DNA from: a virus
IMG/VR virus record: IMGVR_UViG_3300025151_000003
Span: 1-56,268 of that record
Direction: 5' to 3' (one strand)
Length of the DNA stretch: 56,268 nucleotides
Shown: positions 20,932-30,400 of the stretch, piece by piece
Layout of the letters: each line of letters starts with the position of its first letter
Numbering within the stretch: position 1 is the stretch's first letter
Notes under the pieces: model-generated
Told to the model about the DNA's origin: nothing
The model's input: the letters and a program-made list of their open reading frames with translations, nothing else
Databases searched by the model: none
Position numbers and translations under genes: made by a program

Positions 20932-23302
20932 AGTAGTTACATGTTTTGATGAAACATTATTAAAACTTAATGGATCAAAACTAATAGAGCAGTTTGCCTC
21001 AAGCTGGCAACCTAGCATAGAATTTCATTGTTATTATTATAATTTAGATTTATCTAATTATTCTTTACCTAAGAAAAAGAATATTCACTATCATAATCTA
21101 AATGATATAGATGGATTTCCTGAGTTTATGGAGCGCAACAAAACTCATGATGGCACAGAGGGTGGTAGTGTTCAATATAATTCTATCATTGATGTTATAT
21201 CAGAAGGACCAAAAGTATTTGCTATAAGTGAGGAAGCATTTAAAGATAGTAACTCTTGGTTGTTCTGGTTGGATGCTAACTGTTGTACTGTAAGAGATAT
21301 AAGATTAAATAGTTTAAAAACTATCTTTAGTGATGACGCTAATGCATTGTCCCTAGCTTTAGTTGAGCATAGAAACCATTTTGCTGGTTTTAATTTACAA
21401 AGTCAGTCTGTTGTAGAACTTCTTGCAGATATAAAAGGAGCATATATTACAGATAGATTTACAGATTATAGAGAGTGGGGATATAATTTTATATTAGGTT
21501 CAATATTACCTCTATATCAAGCACGAGGTTTAAATTATAAATTATTTACAGAAAATGGTATTAGTGTATTAAATAATTTATTCGTAGATTTACGTGACCC
21601 TGCATCTAGAAAACTTAGAGATGCAAAAGGTAATAGAATAGTTCCTCTATCTGATAAAGAAACATCACCAGATATCTTACCGGGAAGATACAAACAACTT
21701 GCAGATATAGTTAGACACTACAAACCACAGACTATCTTAGAAACAGGAACGTGGAATGGTGGTAGAGCTATAGAGATGTCTCTTGCTGCCTTTGAAAAGT
21801 CAGATAAAGTTCACTACATTGGTTATGATTTATTTGAAGATGCTACACCAGAGATAGATCAAGAAGAGTTTAACTCTAAAGCTCACAATACTTTAGCTGC
21901 TGTTGAAGCTAGACTAACAGAGTTCCAAGAGTTTGTTAAAAAAGAAAGACAAAAAGATTTTAGTTTTGAATTAACTAAGGGTAATGTCAAAGATGCACTC
22001 AATATTAAAGCAGATAATGATATTGATTTTGCTCTCATTGGTAGTGGTAATAGCTTCAATACCGTAGAATATGAATATAATACTTTAAAAAATATACCTG
22101 TTGTTGTTGCAGATCATTACTTTACAAAAGATGAAGCAGAAGAAATACCACCTGATGCCTATCAAGGTGTTAATCAAGTATTTAAATCTGTCCCTACAAA
22201 AGAAGTAAAGTCAGATGAAGTACCAGACGTAGATGGATGGATTACATTTGATGATGCAGCTACTACTAGAAAATATGTATTACCTTCTAGTGATAGAGTT
22301 CTTGGTGGCGGCACTACACACTTAGCTGTATTCTTACATGATCCTGATTTAAAAGATCTTCCAGAAGATGTTAAACGTGTTCCTATCGTAGTTCATCCTA
22401 GAGATTGTGTACCTAAAGATTATATTGTAAGTAATATACAAACCAATATAAAAATGATAGGAGAAGATAACTGGGTATCTAAACACCCTCCTCATAGAGA
22501 AGTAGGTATTGTTGTATCTGCTGGTCCTTACTTAGATTATGTAGCTCTAAAAGAGTTTATGCATACGTATTTAGCAAAAGGTATTAGACCTAAAATACTA
22601 ACTGTTAAACATGCTTATCCTAATCTATTAAAAAATGGTATTATACCGTGGGGATGTATTGTTCTTGATCCTCGTTCAATAGAAGGTAAGAGCACACACA
22701 ATATTGTGCGTAAAGATTTGTTTAAAGATATCAATAAAGAAACTTTATTCTTTGTTGCCTCTATGACAGATCCCTCTGTTACTAAACATATTAAAGATGG
22801 TGACGGTAAAATATGGGGATGGCATGCTTTTACAGACTTCATGAGAAAAGAGCAAGAGCGAGGCACACAGATAGTAAATCAAACTGTGCAGCTTAATGAA
22901 GAGTTAGGTATACCACAAGGTGCTACGTTAATTACAGGTGGTACTTGTGCAGCTATGCGTGGTATTGGCTTAATGCACACGATGGGCTTCAGAGAGATAC
23001 ATCTTTTTGGCTTTGATTGCTGTCGTGAAGAACCAACAGCGGAAGAAAAAACAGAAACTACAGGTGATATAGAAGGTGGTGAAACACCTAAACCTAAATA
23101 TATACAGGTCAATGTAGGAGACGTTACTTATTGGACTACAGGTGAGCTTTTAGCTATGGCTCAAGACTGTGAAAAAGTATTTGATGATCCCGGTCTTGAC
23201 GGTGTATTAGAGTTTCATGGTGAAAATACAATGATATCAGCCTTGTGGGATATTAAACAGAGTAAGGAGAAACGTCCAGCGTTTAAAGATTATTATGCTT
23301 GA
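20921..23302 (+). CDS. Three-domain fusion: glycosyltransferase-like / methyltransferase-like / DUF115-like
   Basis: 793 residues in three readable parts. Residues 1-215 look like a nucleotide-sugar transferase (KVVTCFDETLL, WLFWLDANCC at the DxD position, GYNFILGS). Residues 250-415 hold a Rossmann methyltransferase-like motif (TILETGTWNGGRAIEM, VHYIGYDLFED). Residues 528-760 resemble DUF115/Maf-type motility-associated glycosyltransferases (VGIVVSAGPYLDYVALKEF, ITGGTCAAMRGIGLMHTMGF, IHLFGFDCC). Together they suggest building or modifying a glycan. It overlaps both neighbours (11 and 8 bases). Domain calls are by motif only; the fusion order is unusual. Confidence 0.7.
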   Translation: MKYKVVTCFDETLLKLNGSKLIEQFASSWQPSIEFHCYYYNLDLSNYSLPKKKNIHYHNLNDIDGFPEFMERNKTHDGTEGGSVQYNSIIDVISEGPKVFAISEEAFKDSNSWLFWLDANCCTVRDIRLNSLKTIFSDDANALSLALVEHRNHFAGFNLQSQSVVELLADIKGAYITDRFTDYREWGYNFILGSILPLYQARGLNYKLFTENGISVLNNLFVDLRDPASRKLRDAKGNRIVPLSDKETSPDILPGRYKQLADIVRHYKPQTILETGTWNGGRAIEMSLAAFEKSDKVHYIGYDLFEDATPEIDQEEFNSKAHNTLAAVEARLTEFQEFVKKERQKDFSFELTKGNVKDALNIKADNDIDFALIGSGNSFNTVEYEYNTLKNIPVVVADHYFTKDEAEEIPPDAYQGVNQVFKSVPTKEVKSDEVPDVDGWITFDDAATTRKYVLPSSDRVLGGGTTHLAVFLHDPDLKDLPEDVKRVPIVVHPRDCVPKDYIVSNIQTNIKMIGEDNWVSKHPPHREVGIVVSAGPYLDYVALKEFMHTYLAKGIRPKILTVKHAYPNLLKNGIIPWGCIVLDPRSIEGKSTHNIVRKDLFKDINKETLFFVASMTDPSVTKHIKDGDGKIWGWHAFTDFMRKEQERGTQIVNQTVQLNEELGIPQGATLITGGTCAAMRGIGLMHTMGFREIHLFGFDCCREEPTAEEKTETTGDIEGGETPKPKYIQVNVGDVTYWTTGELLAMAQDCEKVFDDPGLDGVLEFHGENTMISALWDIKQSKEKRPAFKDYYA

Positions 23303-23975
23303 GTATACAGAAGAATATAGTAGAGATAATACATCTCAAAGATATAAAGATCTCTTAAAAGAATATGAGAAGTTACATGCATACAGTGAGGGTATGTTTA
23401 ATGGTAGAAGTTTAATAAGATTTGCTGGACCACTTGAACAAATAATTAACAAACATAAGTGTGAAACACTGCTAGATTATGGTTGTGGTAAAGGACATCC
23501 TTATACAGATAAGTTTCATACAGTTCCTGACTCTGATTTCTTAGATAAACCAATACATGAGTTTTGGGGTATAAAAGACATCACTTTGTATGATCCCGGT
23601 GAAGAAGAACATAGTAAGTTACCAACTGGTGTTTATGATATTGTAATATGCACTGATGTTTTAGAACATGTGCCACATGAAGATCTTACTTGGGTCATTG
23701 AAGAGATATTTAAATACTCTACAAACGTAGTATTTCTTAACATATGTTGTCTACCTGCTATGAAACATTTCCCTAATGGTGAGAATGTTCATGTATCATT
23801 GTACCCTGTTAACGAGTGGCTACAATTCATTGCTAGACTATCTATAGATTATCCATATCTAACTATCTATGTTTACGCAGATGACAAAGATAATGATAAG
23901 TATCGTTTAAATGCTTATAAAATAATACCAAGACCTACAATTATACCACTAAAAACTAAGCCTGAAAAAGAATGA
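23295..23975 (+). CDS. Class I SAM-dependent methyltransferase
   Basis: 226 residues. Motif I is LLDYGCGKGHPYTDKF (about residues 57-72), the acidic loop TLYDPGEEEH follows, and YDIVICTDVLEHVPHEDL (about 115-132) is the post-motif II of small-molecule or sugar methyltransferases. The TATGC-overlapping start and the 4-base overlap (ATGA) with the SET gene place it in the same operon as the glycan enzymes, so a sugar acceptor is the favoured guess. Confidence 0.8.
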   Translation: MLEYTEEYSRDNTSQRYKDLLKEYEKLHAYSEGMFNGRSLIRFAGPLEQIINKHKCETLLDYGCGKGHPYTDKFHTVPDSDFLDKPIHEFWGIKDITLYDPGEEEHSKLPTGVYDIVICTDVLEHVPHEDLTWVIEEIFKYSTNVVFLNICCLPAMKHFPNGENVHVSLYPVNEWLQFIARLSIDYPYLTIYVYADDKDNDKYRLNAYKIIPRPTIIPLKTKPEKE

Positions 23976-24292
23976 CTGTATTAAGATACAATAGATTTTA
24001 TTATGATCCTCTACCTAGTAATGTTAAGATAAAAAAAAGTGATATACACGGATATGGTATCTTTGCAAAAGAAGATATTAAATCTAAAACAGATTTAGGA
24101 TCTACACATATTAAATATCCTATGATTGTAGGCTATGTAAGAACTCCTATAGGTGGTTTTATAAATCACTCAGAAAAACCAAACTGTCATTTAATTATAT
24201 CTCAAGATTGGGATGACTTTATAATTTATAATGTGGTAACACATAAAAAAATATTAAAAGATGAAGAAATACTTTTAGACTATGAAGTATAA
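23972..24292 (+). CDS. SET-domain protein (protein lysine methyltransferase-like)
   Basis: A 106-residue, nearly bare SET domain: IKKSDIHGYGIFAKEDIKS (21-39), then GGFINHSEKPNCHLI (the N-H-S..PN signature of the SAM/lysine channel) and DEEILLDYEV at the end, whose tyrosine is the usual catalytic-channel residue. SET proteins methylate lysines. They are rare in phages; the target could be a phage or host protein. No pre- or post-SET zinc cysteines. It overlaps the methyltransferase gene by 4 bases and precedes the holin. Confidence 0.75.
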   Translation: MTVLRYNRFYYDPLPSNVKIKKSDIHGYGIFAKEDIKSKTDLGSTHIKYPMIVGYVRTPIGGFINHSEKPNCHLIISQDWDDFIIYNVVTHKKILKDEEILLDYEV

Positions 24293-24303
24293 GGAGTAAC
24301 ATA

Positions 24304-24708
24304 ATGTTAGGACTAGCAGATAGTGTTATAGGTGTGGCTGGTAAAGTTCTTGATAAGTTTGTAGAAGATAAAGACCTCAAGACTAAACTAGAGGCTGAAC
24401 TAAAACAACAGATGATTAGCCTTGATCTTGCTCAGACACAAGCAAATATAGAACAAGCTAAACACCCTTCTATCTTTGTAGCTGGAGCTAGACCTGCCAT
24501 CATGTGGATATGTGCTCTAGGTCTTGGTTGGCAGTTTATTCTTGCACCTATATCTTCATGGATTATTATAACTTGGTATCCTACGGTAACATTACCTATG
24601 TTAGAAACAGGAGAACTAACAAGTCTTGTTCTTGCTCTTCTTGGTCTTGGTGGTATGCGTACAGCAGAGAAGTGGAAAGGTGTTCAAAGAGATAATATGA
24701 AACATTGA
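24304..24708 (+). CDS. Holin, 3-TM type (GTA/HP1-like)
   Basis: 134 residues. An amphipathic N-terminus (GVAGKVLDKFVEDKDLKTKL) and a helical linker are followed by the hallmark KHPSIFVAGARPAIMWICAL (about 53-72), then further membrane helices (FILAPISSWIIITWY, LTSLVLALLGLGGMRTAEKW). This matches the Holin_3TMs family, which permeabilises the inner membrane at lysis. It is at the end of the plus arm, while the M15 endolysin is on the opposing arm about 2 kb away. AAGGAG precedes the ATG. Confidence 0.85.
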   Translation: MLGLADSVIGVAGKVLDKFVEDKDLKTKLEAELKQQMISLDLAQTQANIEQAKHPSIFVAGARPAIMWICALGLGWQFILAPISSWIIITWYPTVTLPMLETGELTSLVLALLGLGGMRTAEKWKGVQRDNMKH

Positions 24709-24800
24709 TAATAAAAATAATAGGTGGATCTATATTATTATGGATCTTATATATAATTAGTGTTGGGATTATTCAAACATTTTGTGAGTGTTTAGTTTAA
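24705..24800 (+). CDS. Small single-helix membrane protein (31 aa)
   Basis: A TTG-start frame overlapping the holin stop by four bases (TTGA) and the cupin start by one (TAATG). The peptide (MIIKIIGGSILLWILYIISV...) is one transmembrane helix with a short Cys-containing tail. Tight double overlap supports it, but the TTG start and small size keep it tentative; it could be a holin partner. Confidence 0.4.
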   Translation: MIIKIIGGSILLWILYIISVGIIQTFCECLV

Positions 24801-25150
24801 TGAAAGCAGGAAAAGTTTGGGGTCAGACCTCTACTATATTTCAAAATGGTGTATTTGAATTTCACCATATTATATTTAATAAAGGTAGTAAATGTAGTAA
24901 ACATAAACACAAGTATAAGTGGAATGGTTTCTATGTAACTAAAGGTCAACTTATTATCAGAGTATGGAAGAATGATTATAATCTTGTAGATGAAACTATT
25001 CTAAATAAAGGTGAATGGACAACAGTAAAACCCGGAGAGTATCATCAGTTTGAAGCTACATCAGATGGTGAGGCTCTTGAATTATATTGGGCAGAGTTTG
25101 ATCATAATGATATTGAACGTGAGACAGTAGGAGAATCTAGTGGCTCTTAA
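24800..25150 (+). CDS. Cupin-fold protein
   Basis: Start taken at 24800. The 116-residue protein has a cupin motif 1-like segment (GSKCSKHKHKYKWNGFYVTKG, minus its final residue, His33/35-type metal ligands), a middle ILNKGEWTTVKPGEYHQFEA (motif 2, second histidine) and ends in acidic residues. Small phage cupins of this type are seen beside sugar genes, where some relatives are sugar isomerases/epimerases; that is a weak guess here. It overlaps the small terminase gene by 11 bases. Confidence 0.7.
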   Translation: MKAGKVWGQTSTIFQNGVFEFHHIIFNKGSKCSKHKHKYKWNGFYVTKGQLIIRVWKNDYNLVDETILNKGEWTTVKPGEYHQFEATSDGEALELYWAEFDHNDIERETVGESSGS

Positions 25151-25607
25151 TGAAAAGCAAGAGAAGTTTGCACAGTCCTACATATTACATCGTAATGCTA
25201 CAGAGGCTGCAAAGAACGCTGGTTATGCTCCTGACTCAGCAGCCAATCAAGGCTACCGTCTTATGCAGAATCAAGAGGTTGTTGATAGAGTCCACGAACT
25301 AGAGCAACAGCTTGAAACAGATGTAGATGTTATAGGTGAATTAGAAAAGCAGTATGAGTTTGCTAAAAACAACGGTCACTCAAATAGTGCGCTCAAAGCA
25401 CTAGAATTATTATCTAGAATACGTGGTGCTAATAGTGATGTTAATTCGGGGTTAGATAAAGACACATTAGAAACAGCTATTGTTGGGTGTCTTAATACAT
25501 TAGGGGAAGATAAAGTTATTAATCTATTACAGAAGTGTGACTTTGCAAGTAACATATTTGAAGAGGGGGATGTAGAAGAAGATGCCAAGGAAATGGAAGG
25601 TGTATGA
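25140..25607 (+). CDS. terS: Terminase small subunit-like DNA-packaging protein
   Basis: GTG start with TAGGAGAA upstream. 155 residues: NEKQEKFAQSYILHRNATEA (4-23) and AKNAGYAPDSAANQGYRLMQ are the helix-turn-helix of the Terminase_2 family, then an oligomerisation helix (VVDRVHELEQQLE). The acidic tail (EEGDVEEDAKEMEGV) is compatible with binding TerL. It recognises phage DNA at packaging start. It lies at the end of the plus arm, opposite TerL on the circle. Confidence 0.7.
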   Translation: MALNEKQEKFAQSYILHRNATEAAKNAGYAPDSAANQGYRLMQNQEVVDRVHELEQQLETDVDVIGELEKQYEFAKNNGHSNSALKALELLSRIRGANSDVNSGLDKDTLETAIVGCLNTLGEDKVINLLQKCDFASNIFEEGDVEEDAKEMEGV

Positions 25608-25716
25608 TTCTGATGGTAATATAGTTATTATTACTACATATAAAGAAGCAGCTATATATATGTTAAAAAAATTAAAAGATAAGAAAAAAAGAGGGGCAAA
25701 GCTGACCGCTGAGTAG
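25582..25716 (+). CDS. Small basic hypothetical protein (44 aa)
   Basis: A frame starting inside terS (25-base overlap; GAAGAAGATG upstream) and ending in the convergent terminator. The product (MPRKWKVYDSDGNIVI) has a short beta hairpin, then a helix and a very basic end (KKLKDKKKRGAKL). Not recognised; plausible as the last plus-strand gene. Confidence 0.45.
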   Translation: MPRKWKVYDSDGNIVIITTYKEAAIYMLKKLKDKKKRGAKLTAE

Positions 25717-25731
25717 CCTTCTTGCCCCTTT
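25684..25731 (-). terminator. Terminator at the convergence point (minus arm)
   Basis: On the minus strand TTGCCCC-type arms pair (GGGGCAA 25693-25699 with TTGCCCC 25722-25728), and seven T residues follow (complement of the A-run at 25684-25690). It ends the late transcript. On the plus strand the hairpin is followed only by TTT, so termination there would be weaker. Confidence 0.7.
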
Positions 25732-25787
25732 AGGTTACTAACCTACCAGAAAGGTGTAGATTACTCTGTATGGGCAGATATACCCCC

Positions 25788-26033
25788 TTAACGTGGATTT
25801 CGCCCTAATTTACCTGCCTGATAAGCAGCAGCACCAAAGTAAGCTGCAATTAAACCTGATAAGGCTAGATAAGCCATCTCCATAACATTATTATTACCAT
25901 AACGATCTGGTACAATTATAATAGCTATAGTCATAGCAAGTAACATTCCCATCACAAGCCAAGCCATACGTCTTCTATTAGTCTGATATACAGATTTATC
26001 TGGTATCATATCTTCTTTTTTATCTTCACTCAT
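25788..26033 (-). CDS. Small two-helix membrane protein, possible second holin
   Basis: 81 residues: charged N-terminus (MSEDKKEDMIPDK), helix one (AWLVMGMLLAMTIAIIIV), short polar loop (PDRYGNNN), helix two (AYLALSGLIAAYFGAAAYQ), basic tail. Topology fits a class II holin or antiholin. It is the last gene of the minus arm, after the endolysin, which supports a lysis role. Family unproven. Confidence 0.55.
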   Translation of the reverse strand: MSEDKKEDMIPDKSVYQTNRRRMAWLVMGMLLAMTIAIIIVPDRYGNNNVMEMAYLALSGLIAAYFGAAAYQAGKLGRNPR

Positions 26034-26043
26034 AATAGACTCC

Positions 26044-26520
26044 CTATTCTGTAGGTATATTTAGATATACCACTGTACCTATCACTATTATTACAGCAGC
26101 AAATAAAGTTATTAAAGCAGCTAGTCCAATGTTTTTTATTTTCTCTAATCTCTGGGCTTGTTTTTTTGCTGCATTTTGCTTTGCTTTTTTTAATTCAAGT
26201 CTTGCCTCTCTCTCCAGAGCTAGAAACTGTTGCCAACTACCCGGAGTTCCATAGAGTTGCATAAACTCACGAAGCTCTTCTCTTTGTCTTTGAACAGTCT
26301 GAGTATGTAACAGACGCTTCATAGCAGTCTCTGAACTAGAACTGCCCATAAGTTTTGTTCTATTGTTTTCTTCTTGTACTTGTGAACAGCCTTTAGCCCA
26401 ATCAGTTAGCTGCTTACCACAATCTGCAACTGTTCTACCATTCTGAAGAAGTTGTTTTACTTCTTTAAATGCTTTGTTAGCTAACGCTATGCCACTAATA
26501 ACTGTGACTGGATCAACCAA
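26044..26520 (-). CDS. Tail-anchored coiled-coil protein
   Basis: 158 residues: an N-terminal weakly hydrophobic stretch (VDPVTVISGIALANKAFKEV), a long charged helix (REELREFMQLYG ... LALEREARLELKKAKQNAAKK) and a C-terminal membrane helix (IGLAALITLFAAVIIVIGTVV, minus the last residue). Found in the lysis end of the late arm, it could act as a membrane-associated virion or lysis factor. No family recognised. Confidence 0.5.
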   Translation of the reverse strand: MVDPVTVISGIALANKAFKEVKQLLQNGRTVADCGKQLTDWAKGCSQVQEENNRTKLMGSSSSETAMKRLLHTQTVQRQREELREFMQLYGTPGSWQQFLALEREARLELKKAKQNAAKKQAQRLEKIKNIGLAALITLFAAVIIVIGTVVYLNIPTE

Positions 26521-26542
26521 AATTACCCCTCAATCTATCAAC

Positions 26543-26785
26543 TCATACAAATATCTCTTTTGTACTGTTTGATTTACCAACTTCTACTTCTTGACCATAT
26601 CTATCATACAATGTGGTGGAGGACTCAGATACTCTTACAACAGGACCATCCATTGTGTATTTACGTGTTATGTAAGTAAGTTCGTCTCCACCAGATTGTA
26701 TTGTATGTCGTGTGTATACTTCTATGGGAGCTATGCTCATACCCATAATATGTGATTGTACAGGCTCCACTACTTGTAACTCCAC
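26543..26785 (-). CDS. Hypothetical protein (80 aa)
   Basis: The product (MELQVVEPVQSHIMGM) is beta-rich with repeated Tyr/Thr strands (IEVYTRHTIQ, LTYITRKYTMDG, TTLYDRYGQEVEV). No signal or membrane helix. It overlaps the endolysin gene by 16 bases. Not recognised. Confidence 0.5.
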   Translation of the reverse strand: MELQVVEPVQSHIMGMSIAPIEVYTRHTIQSGGDELTYITRKYTMDGPVVRVSESSTTLYDRYGQEVEVGKSNSTKEIFV

Positions 26786-27156
26786 ACTGTAGGTCTGGGA
26801 CTACGATCTGAGTCATCCATGTCATCTATATGAATAAATCTTTTATTATGTGCTCCACGTTGAGCTACGCCTATGCCTGTAAATTTATGTTCTATTGCTA
26901 GTCTAATAAGATCGTAAGCATCTGATCCTGTTACAGCTACATCTACTGCACGTCCTTGTACGTGTGCTGAATTAGGAGAGCCACCTATTGCACTGTTGTG
27001 TGCTTGACTCCTATAACCTGATGTAATAATCATTGGTCTATCGTAACACTCACGAAGACACTCTAATTTTTCCATGAACTTTTCGTCCATTAAACACTCA
27101 TCTGTACCTTTACATCTCATTTCTTTTTCTGTAAAGTAAGTCCAATGTGTTGACAT
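26770..27156 (-). CDS. Endolysin, M15-family peptidase
   Basis: 128 residues of the zinc peptidase M15_3 type that cuts peptidoglycan cross-bridges: ITSGYRSQAHN (44-54), SAHVQGRAVDVAV (63-75; zinc ligands H65 and D72) and FIHIDD (107-112; H109). No signal peptide, so it needs a holin to reach the wall. It is the second wall hydrolase of the phage after the SleB-type at 7869. It abuts the spanin-like gene (shared base 27156). Confidence 0.9.
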   Translation of the reverse strand: MSTHWTYFTEKEMRCKGTDECLMDEKFMEKLECLRECYDRPMIITSGYRSQAHNSAIGGSPNSAHVQGRAVDVAVTGSDAYDLIRLAIEHKFTGIGVAQRGAHNKRFIHIDDMDDSDRSPRPTVWSYK

Positions 27157-27401
27157 TATCTACAAATCCTTTCCATCATATTATCTAGTTTAGTTTCAAG
27201 TTTATCAAAACGATCTATAAGTTTTTCTATATCTCGTTCAACTTCATCTTTACGTGCATATTCTTTTGCTATCTCTTCTCTAGTTTTACTAACTAATATA
27301 CGTGCCTCATCTAGTTTTGTATTCACACCACGTATCCACCATATTACCATACCAGCAAAGCCACTAAGTATGAGATTCCATATCATTGCGCTTTCTGGCA
27401 T
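27156..27401 (-). CDS. Membrane-anchored coiled-coil protein, i-spanin-like
   Basis: 81 residues: one N-terminal membrane helix (MIWNLILSGFAGMVIWWI), then a long charged coiled coil (TREEIAKEYARKDEVERDIE, DRFDKLETKLDNMMERI). That is the topology of inner-membrane spanins, and it lies next to the endolysin. It also shares ends with the 1596-residue gene (27401). No o-spanin lipobox partner was found, so the role is unproven. Confidence 0.5.
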   Translation of the reverse strand: MPESAMIWNLILSGFAGMVIWWIRGVNTKLDEARILVSKTREEIAKEYARKDEVERDIEKLIDRFDKLETKLDNMMERICR

Positions 27402-30400
27402 TACTCTTCTCCTTGTTTTATTGGAAATAAAGATTGACCTTCAAATTCTTTTCTAACATTTGCTAATGCTTGAAATATTTTATCAGTAGGTATATTTTTT
27501 CTTGTTAGACTTTCAATAAATGCAGTGTTTGTTTCTGGATAATCAGGAATAAAAGTACCACCTTGTAAATTTTTAATACTTTCTTGAGTCACATATAATT
27601 CAATAGGTAACATTCGTGGAGAAAATACTTTATTATATAACATTAATTCTTCAATAATTTTATCTTTTCCAAATGTTATTAGATTATCTTCTTCTGTTTT
27701 TGTCTTACCATCAGAATCTGTATATTGAAATTGAGAATAAATATGAGCCTTCTCAGCTAATTCTTTCATTTTATCTAATTTATACTTCTGCAATTTTCTA
27801 TATTCATTTACAATTTTATTTTGTAAATCTTCATTATAAGGTTGTGGTTTAATACTATCTATCTCTTTCTTAAAATCACTTACTGTGTCATCTATATTTC
27901 TAATTGTTTTAAACATATCAGATGCAACTGTTTTACCATAGTCATATGTTCTTGGTTTCATTCCTGTATATGCCCAAAACTCTATATCTCCAGAGTCAAC
28001 AGGATAACCATAAGAATTTATAGCAGTTTTATTTACAATATCAGCAATTTCTTCAGCATCAAGAGCATCTAAATAATCTCTTGTTTTTTTAATACCATCT
28101 GGAGCAATCTTCTCAACAACATTTAAAAGTCCTGTAGAAATTTTTTCCCAAATATTATCTGTATTTTTATATAAAAAGGAAGGATCACCATTTAAATTTT
28201 TATCAAATACTGATTGTATTATAGCACCTGTAAGAAATGTAGGAGAAGTAAATTGTGATGGCCCACTATTCCAAATAGATTGTAATTTAGTAGATAGTTC
28301 TACGTCTGGCATTTCTTTACCATCTAAAGCTAATGCAGTAATTTCTTTTATAAGATTTTTAACAAGGGTTGGTTGATCAAACAAAGTACTTGCTATATAT
28401 TTACCAATAATACGACCATCAGCTTGCTGTTGTGGAGCTTGCATATGTATTCGTTTATAATCAGAATTAAATCCTCTACCAGCTAAATCTAAAGCTCTTG
28501 TATTTTCTTTTGGAACACCTACAGTTTCTCCAAAGTCATTTTCTAATTTACTATTTTTATAATCTATTGCTACATCTATACCTTTTGTACTTCCTAGTAA
28601 TGATCCAATTCCAACTAAACCTGTAGCTGCTAAATAAGGATTAACTCTTCTATTACCAAACTGATCTGGAATTATACCCATACCTTGCAACATATTCTTA
28701 GAATATATTCTAGCCATATTAGGATAAACACGTATTGTTTCTGCTGGAAATAAAACAAAGTTTCCTATAAATGGAGTTCTTGAAATACCTTTAACTGTTT
28801 GGCCTACTTCACCATAGTTATACATTTTAGCTTTTACTTCATCTGAAGCATTTTTAAAAACAAAATCATTATATTTTTTTCTTGCTTCAGATGCAGAAAG
28901 ATTTTTATAATCCTCTTGTTGTTTTACATATTTAAAAGGATAAGCTCTTTTAGTTCTTGCCATTTCAGATTGATGTGCTAAAGTTTTAAAATAATTATCA
29001 ATAGAACCATAAGCTTCTCCTAAAGTTTGAGAACCTTTATTTATTCTTACAGCCGCTCTATCTGCCATCGTTCCTAATTTTCTAGGATCTTCGCTTAGTC
29101 TTACAAGATCCATTGTGTTTTCAGCTATAGGATCTGTATCTAATACACCCTGCTCTCTTAACTTAGCAAAGTAATTTAAAGTTTTACTATCTCTATTTTT
29201 TAAACCTTGAAATAATCTTACTGTAGAACCAATCGCTGCTTTATACATAGCAGGTTCAAATACGTATGCATTTGCAACCATACTTTGTATACCCCCTAAT
29301 GTATTAATTAGATAAGCACCATGATCTAAAACAGTTTGACTCATTTGCCCTATACCAGTCAACTTTCTAAACATTTCAAATAAATAGTTGCTAGTATTAA
29401 ATGCTTGAGAATCTAAAGCATTAATAATAGAATCTCCAAATTCTTTAGACATAGCTAATTTATCTAATTCACTAACACGATTTTGTCCACCTAAAGAACC
29501 TAGTACTCTCTTTTCAATTTGTTTAAAAGCATTAGGCATTCCTTTAATATCATTATAAGAAGCAAATGTTTGTAATCTATCTCTTTCTTCTCTAGATCCA
29601 CCTTTTGTAATACGAGCTTGTCTTGCAAAGTTTCTATTTAATAAAGATTCAAATAGACCTCCCATATTAAATTCTTTATCTAAATTATTTTTAGTAAAAG
29701 TTTTTAAATCTGAAACTAAATCTAAAGCTCCCATAACTCTGCTTTGATTTACTAAAGATGTTTCTAATCTAGATAAATAGTTAATATCTTCTTTAAATAA
29801 ATTTCTTAAAGCAGGAGATAAATCTTTTCTACCACGTAAAACTTTTTCACCAAGACCTGCTATTCCTTTAGTGTTACCTATAGTATCAAATAGTTCAGAC
29901 ACTGAAAAATCACCTGTTCTTTTTCTATTAAGATGAGCAATAGCATCTCTTACTATTCCATCTATCTGAGCTTTCTGATCGCTATCTAAATTTTCATAAC
30001 GTCTTTTAAATATAGACTGAGAAAAGTCTTGTCTTGAATTATCTACAGCCACTCTTGTTTCAGTAGTGACTTCATCTCCTTTTAAGTATTTTTGAATTTC
30101 TTTTAAATATTTTGGGTTATCAACAGCAAGGAAAGATCGTGTTAAATATATTTCACCATCTTGTTTAAAACCAAAACCTAGTTGTCCCTTACCACTCAAA
30201 CCTAATTGATCATTAATATTCTTTTCATTTGCAAATACAAGACTATTCATTTCATCTATGTCATCTACTATTGTAGCAGGTAATTTAGCTGCTGAATTAT
30301 CAACTTCGTCTAGCATAGTTCTATGTAAAGAAGGTAAAGTATAATCTGAACTTAGATTTTGAGATACTTTATTAAAAGCTGCTTTACCAAGAGGTGTGTC

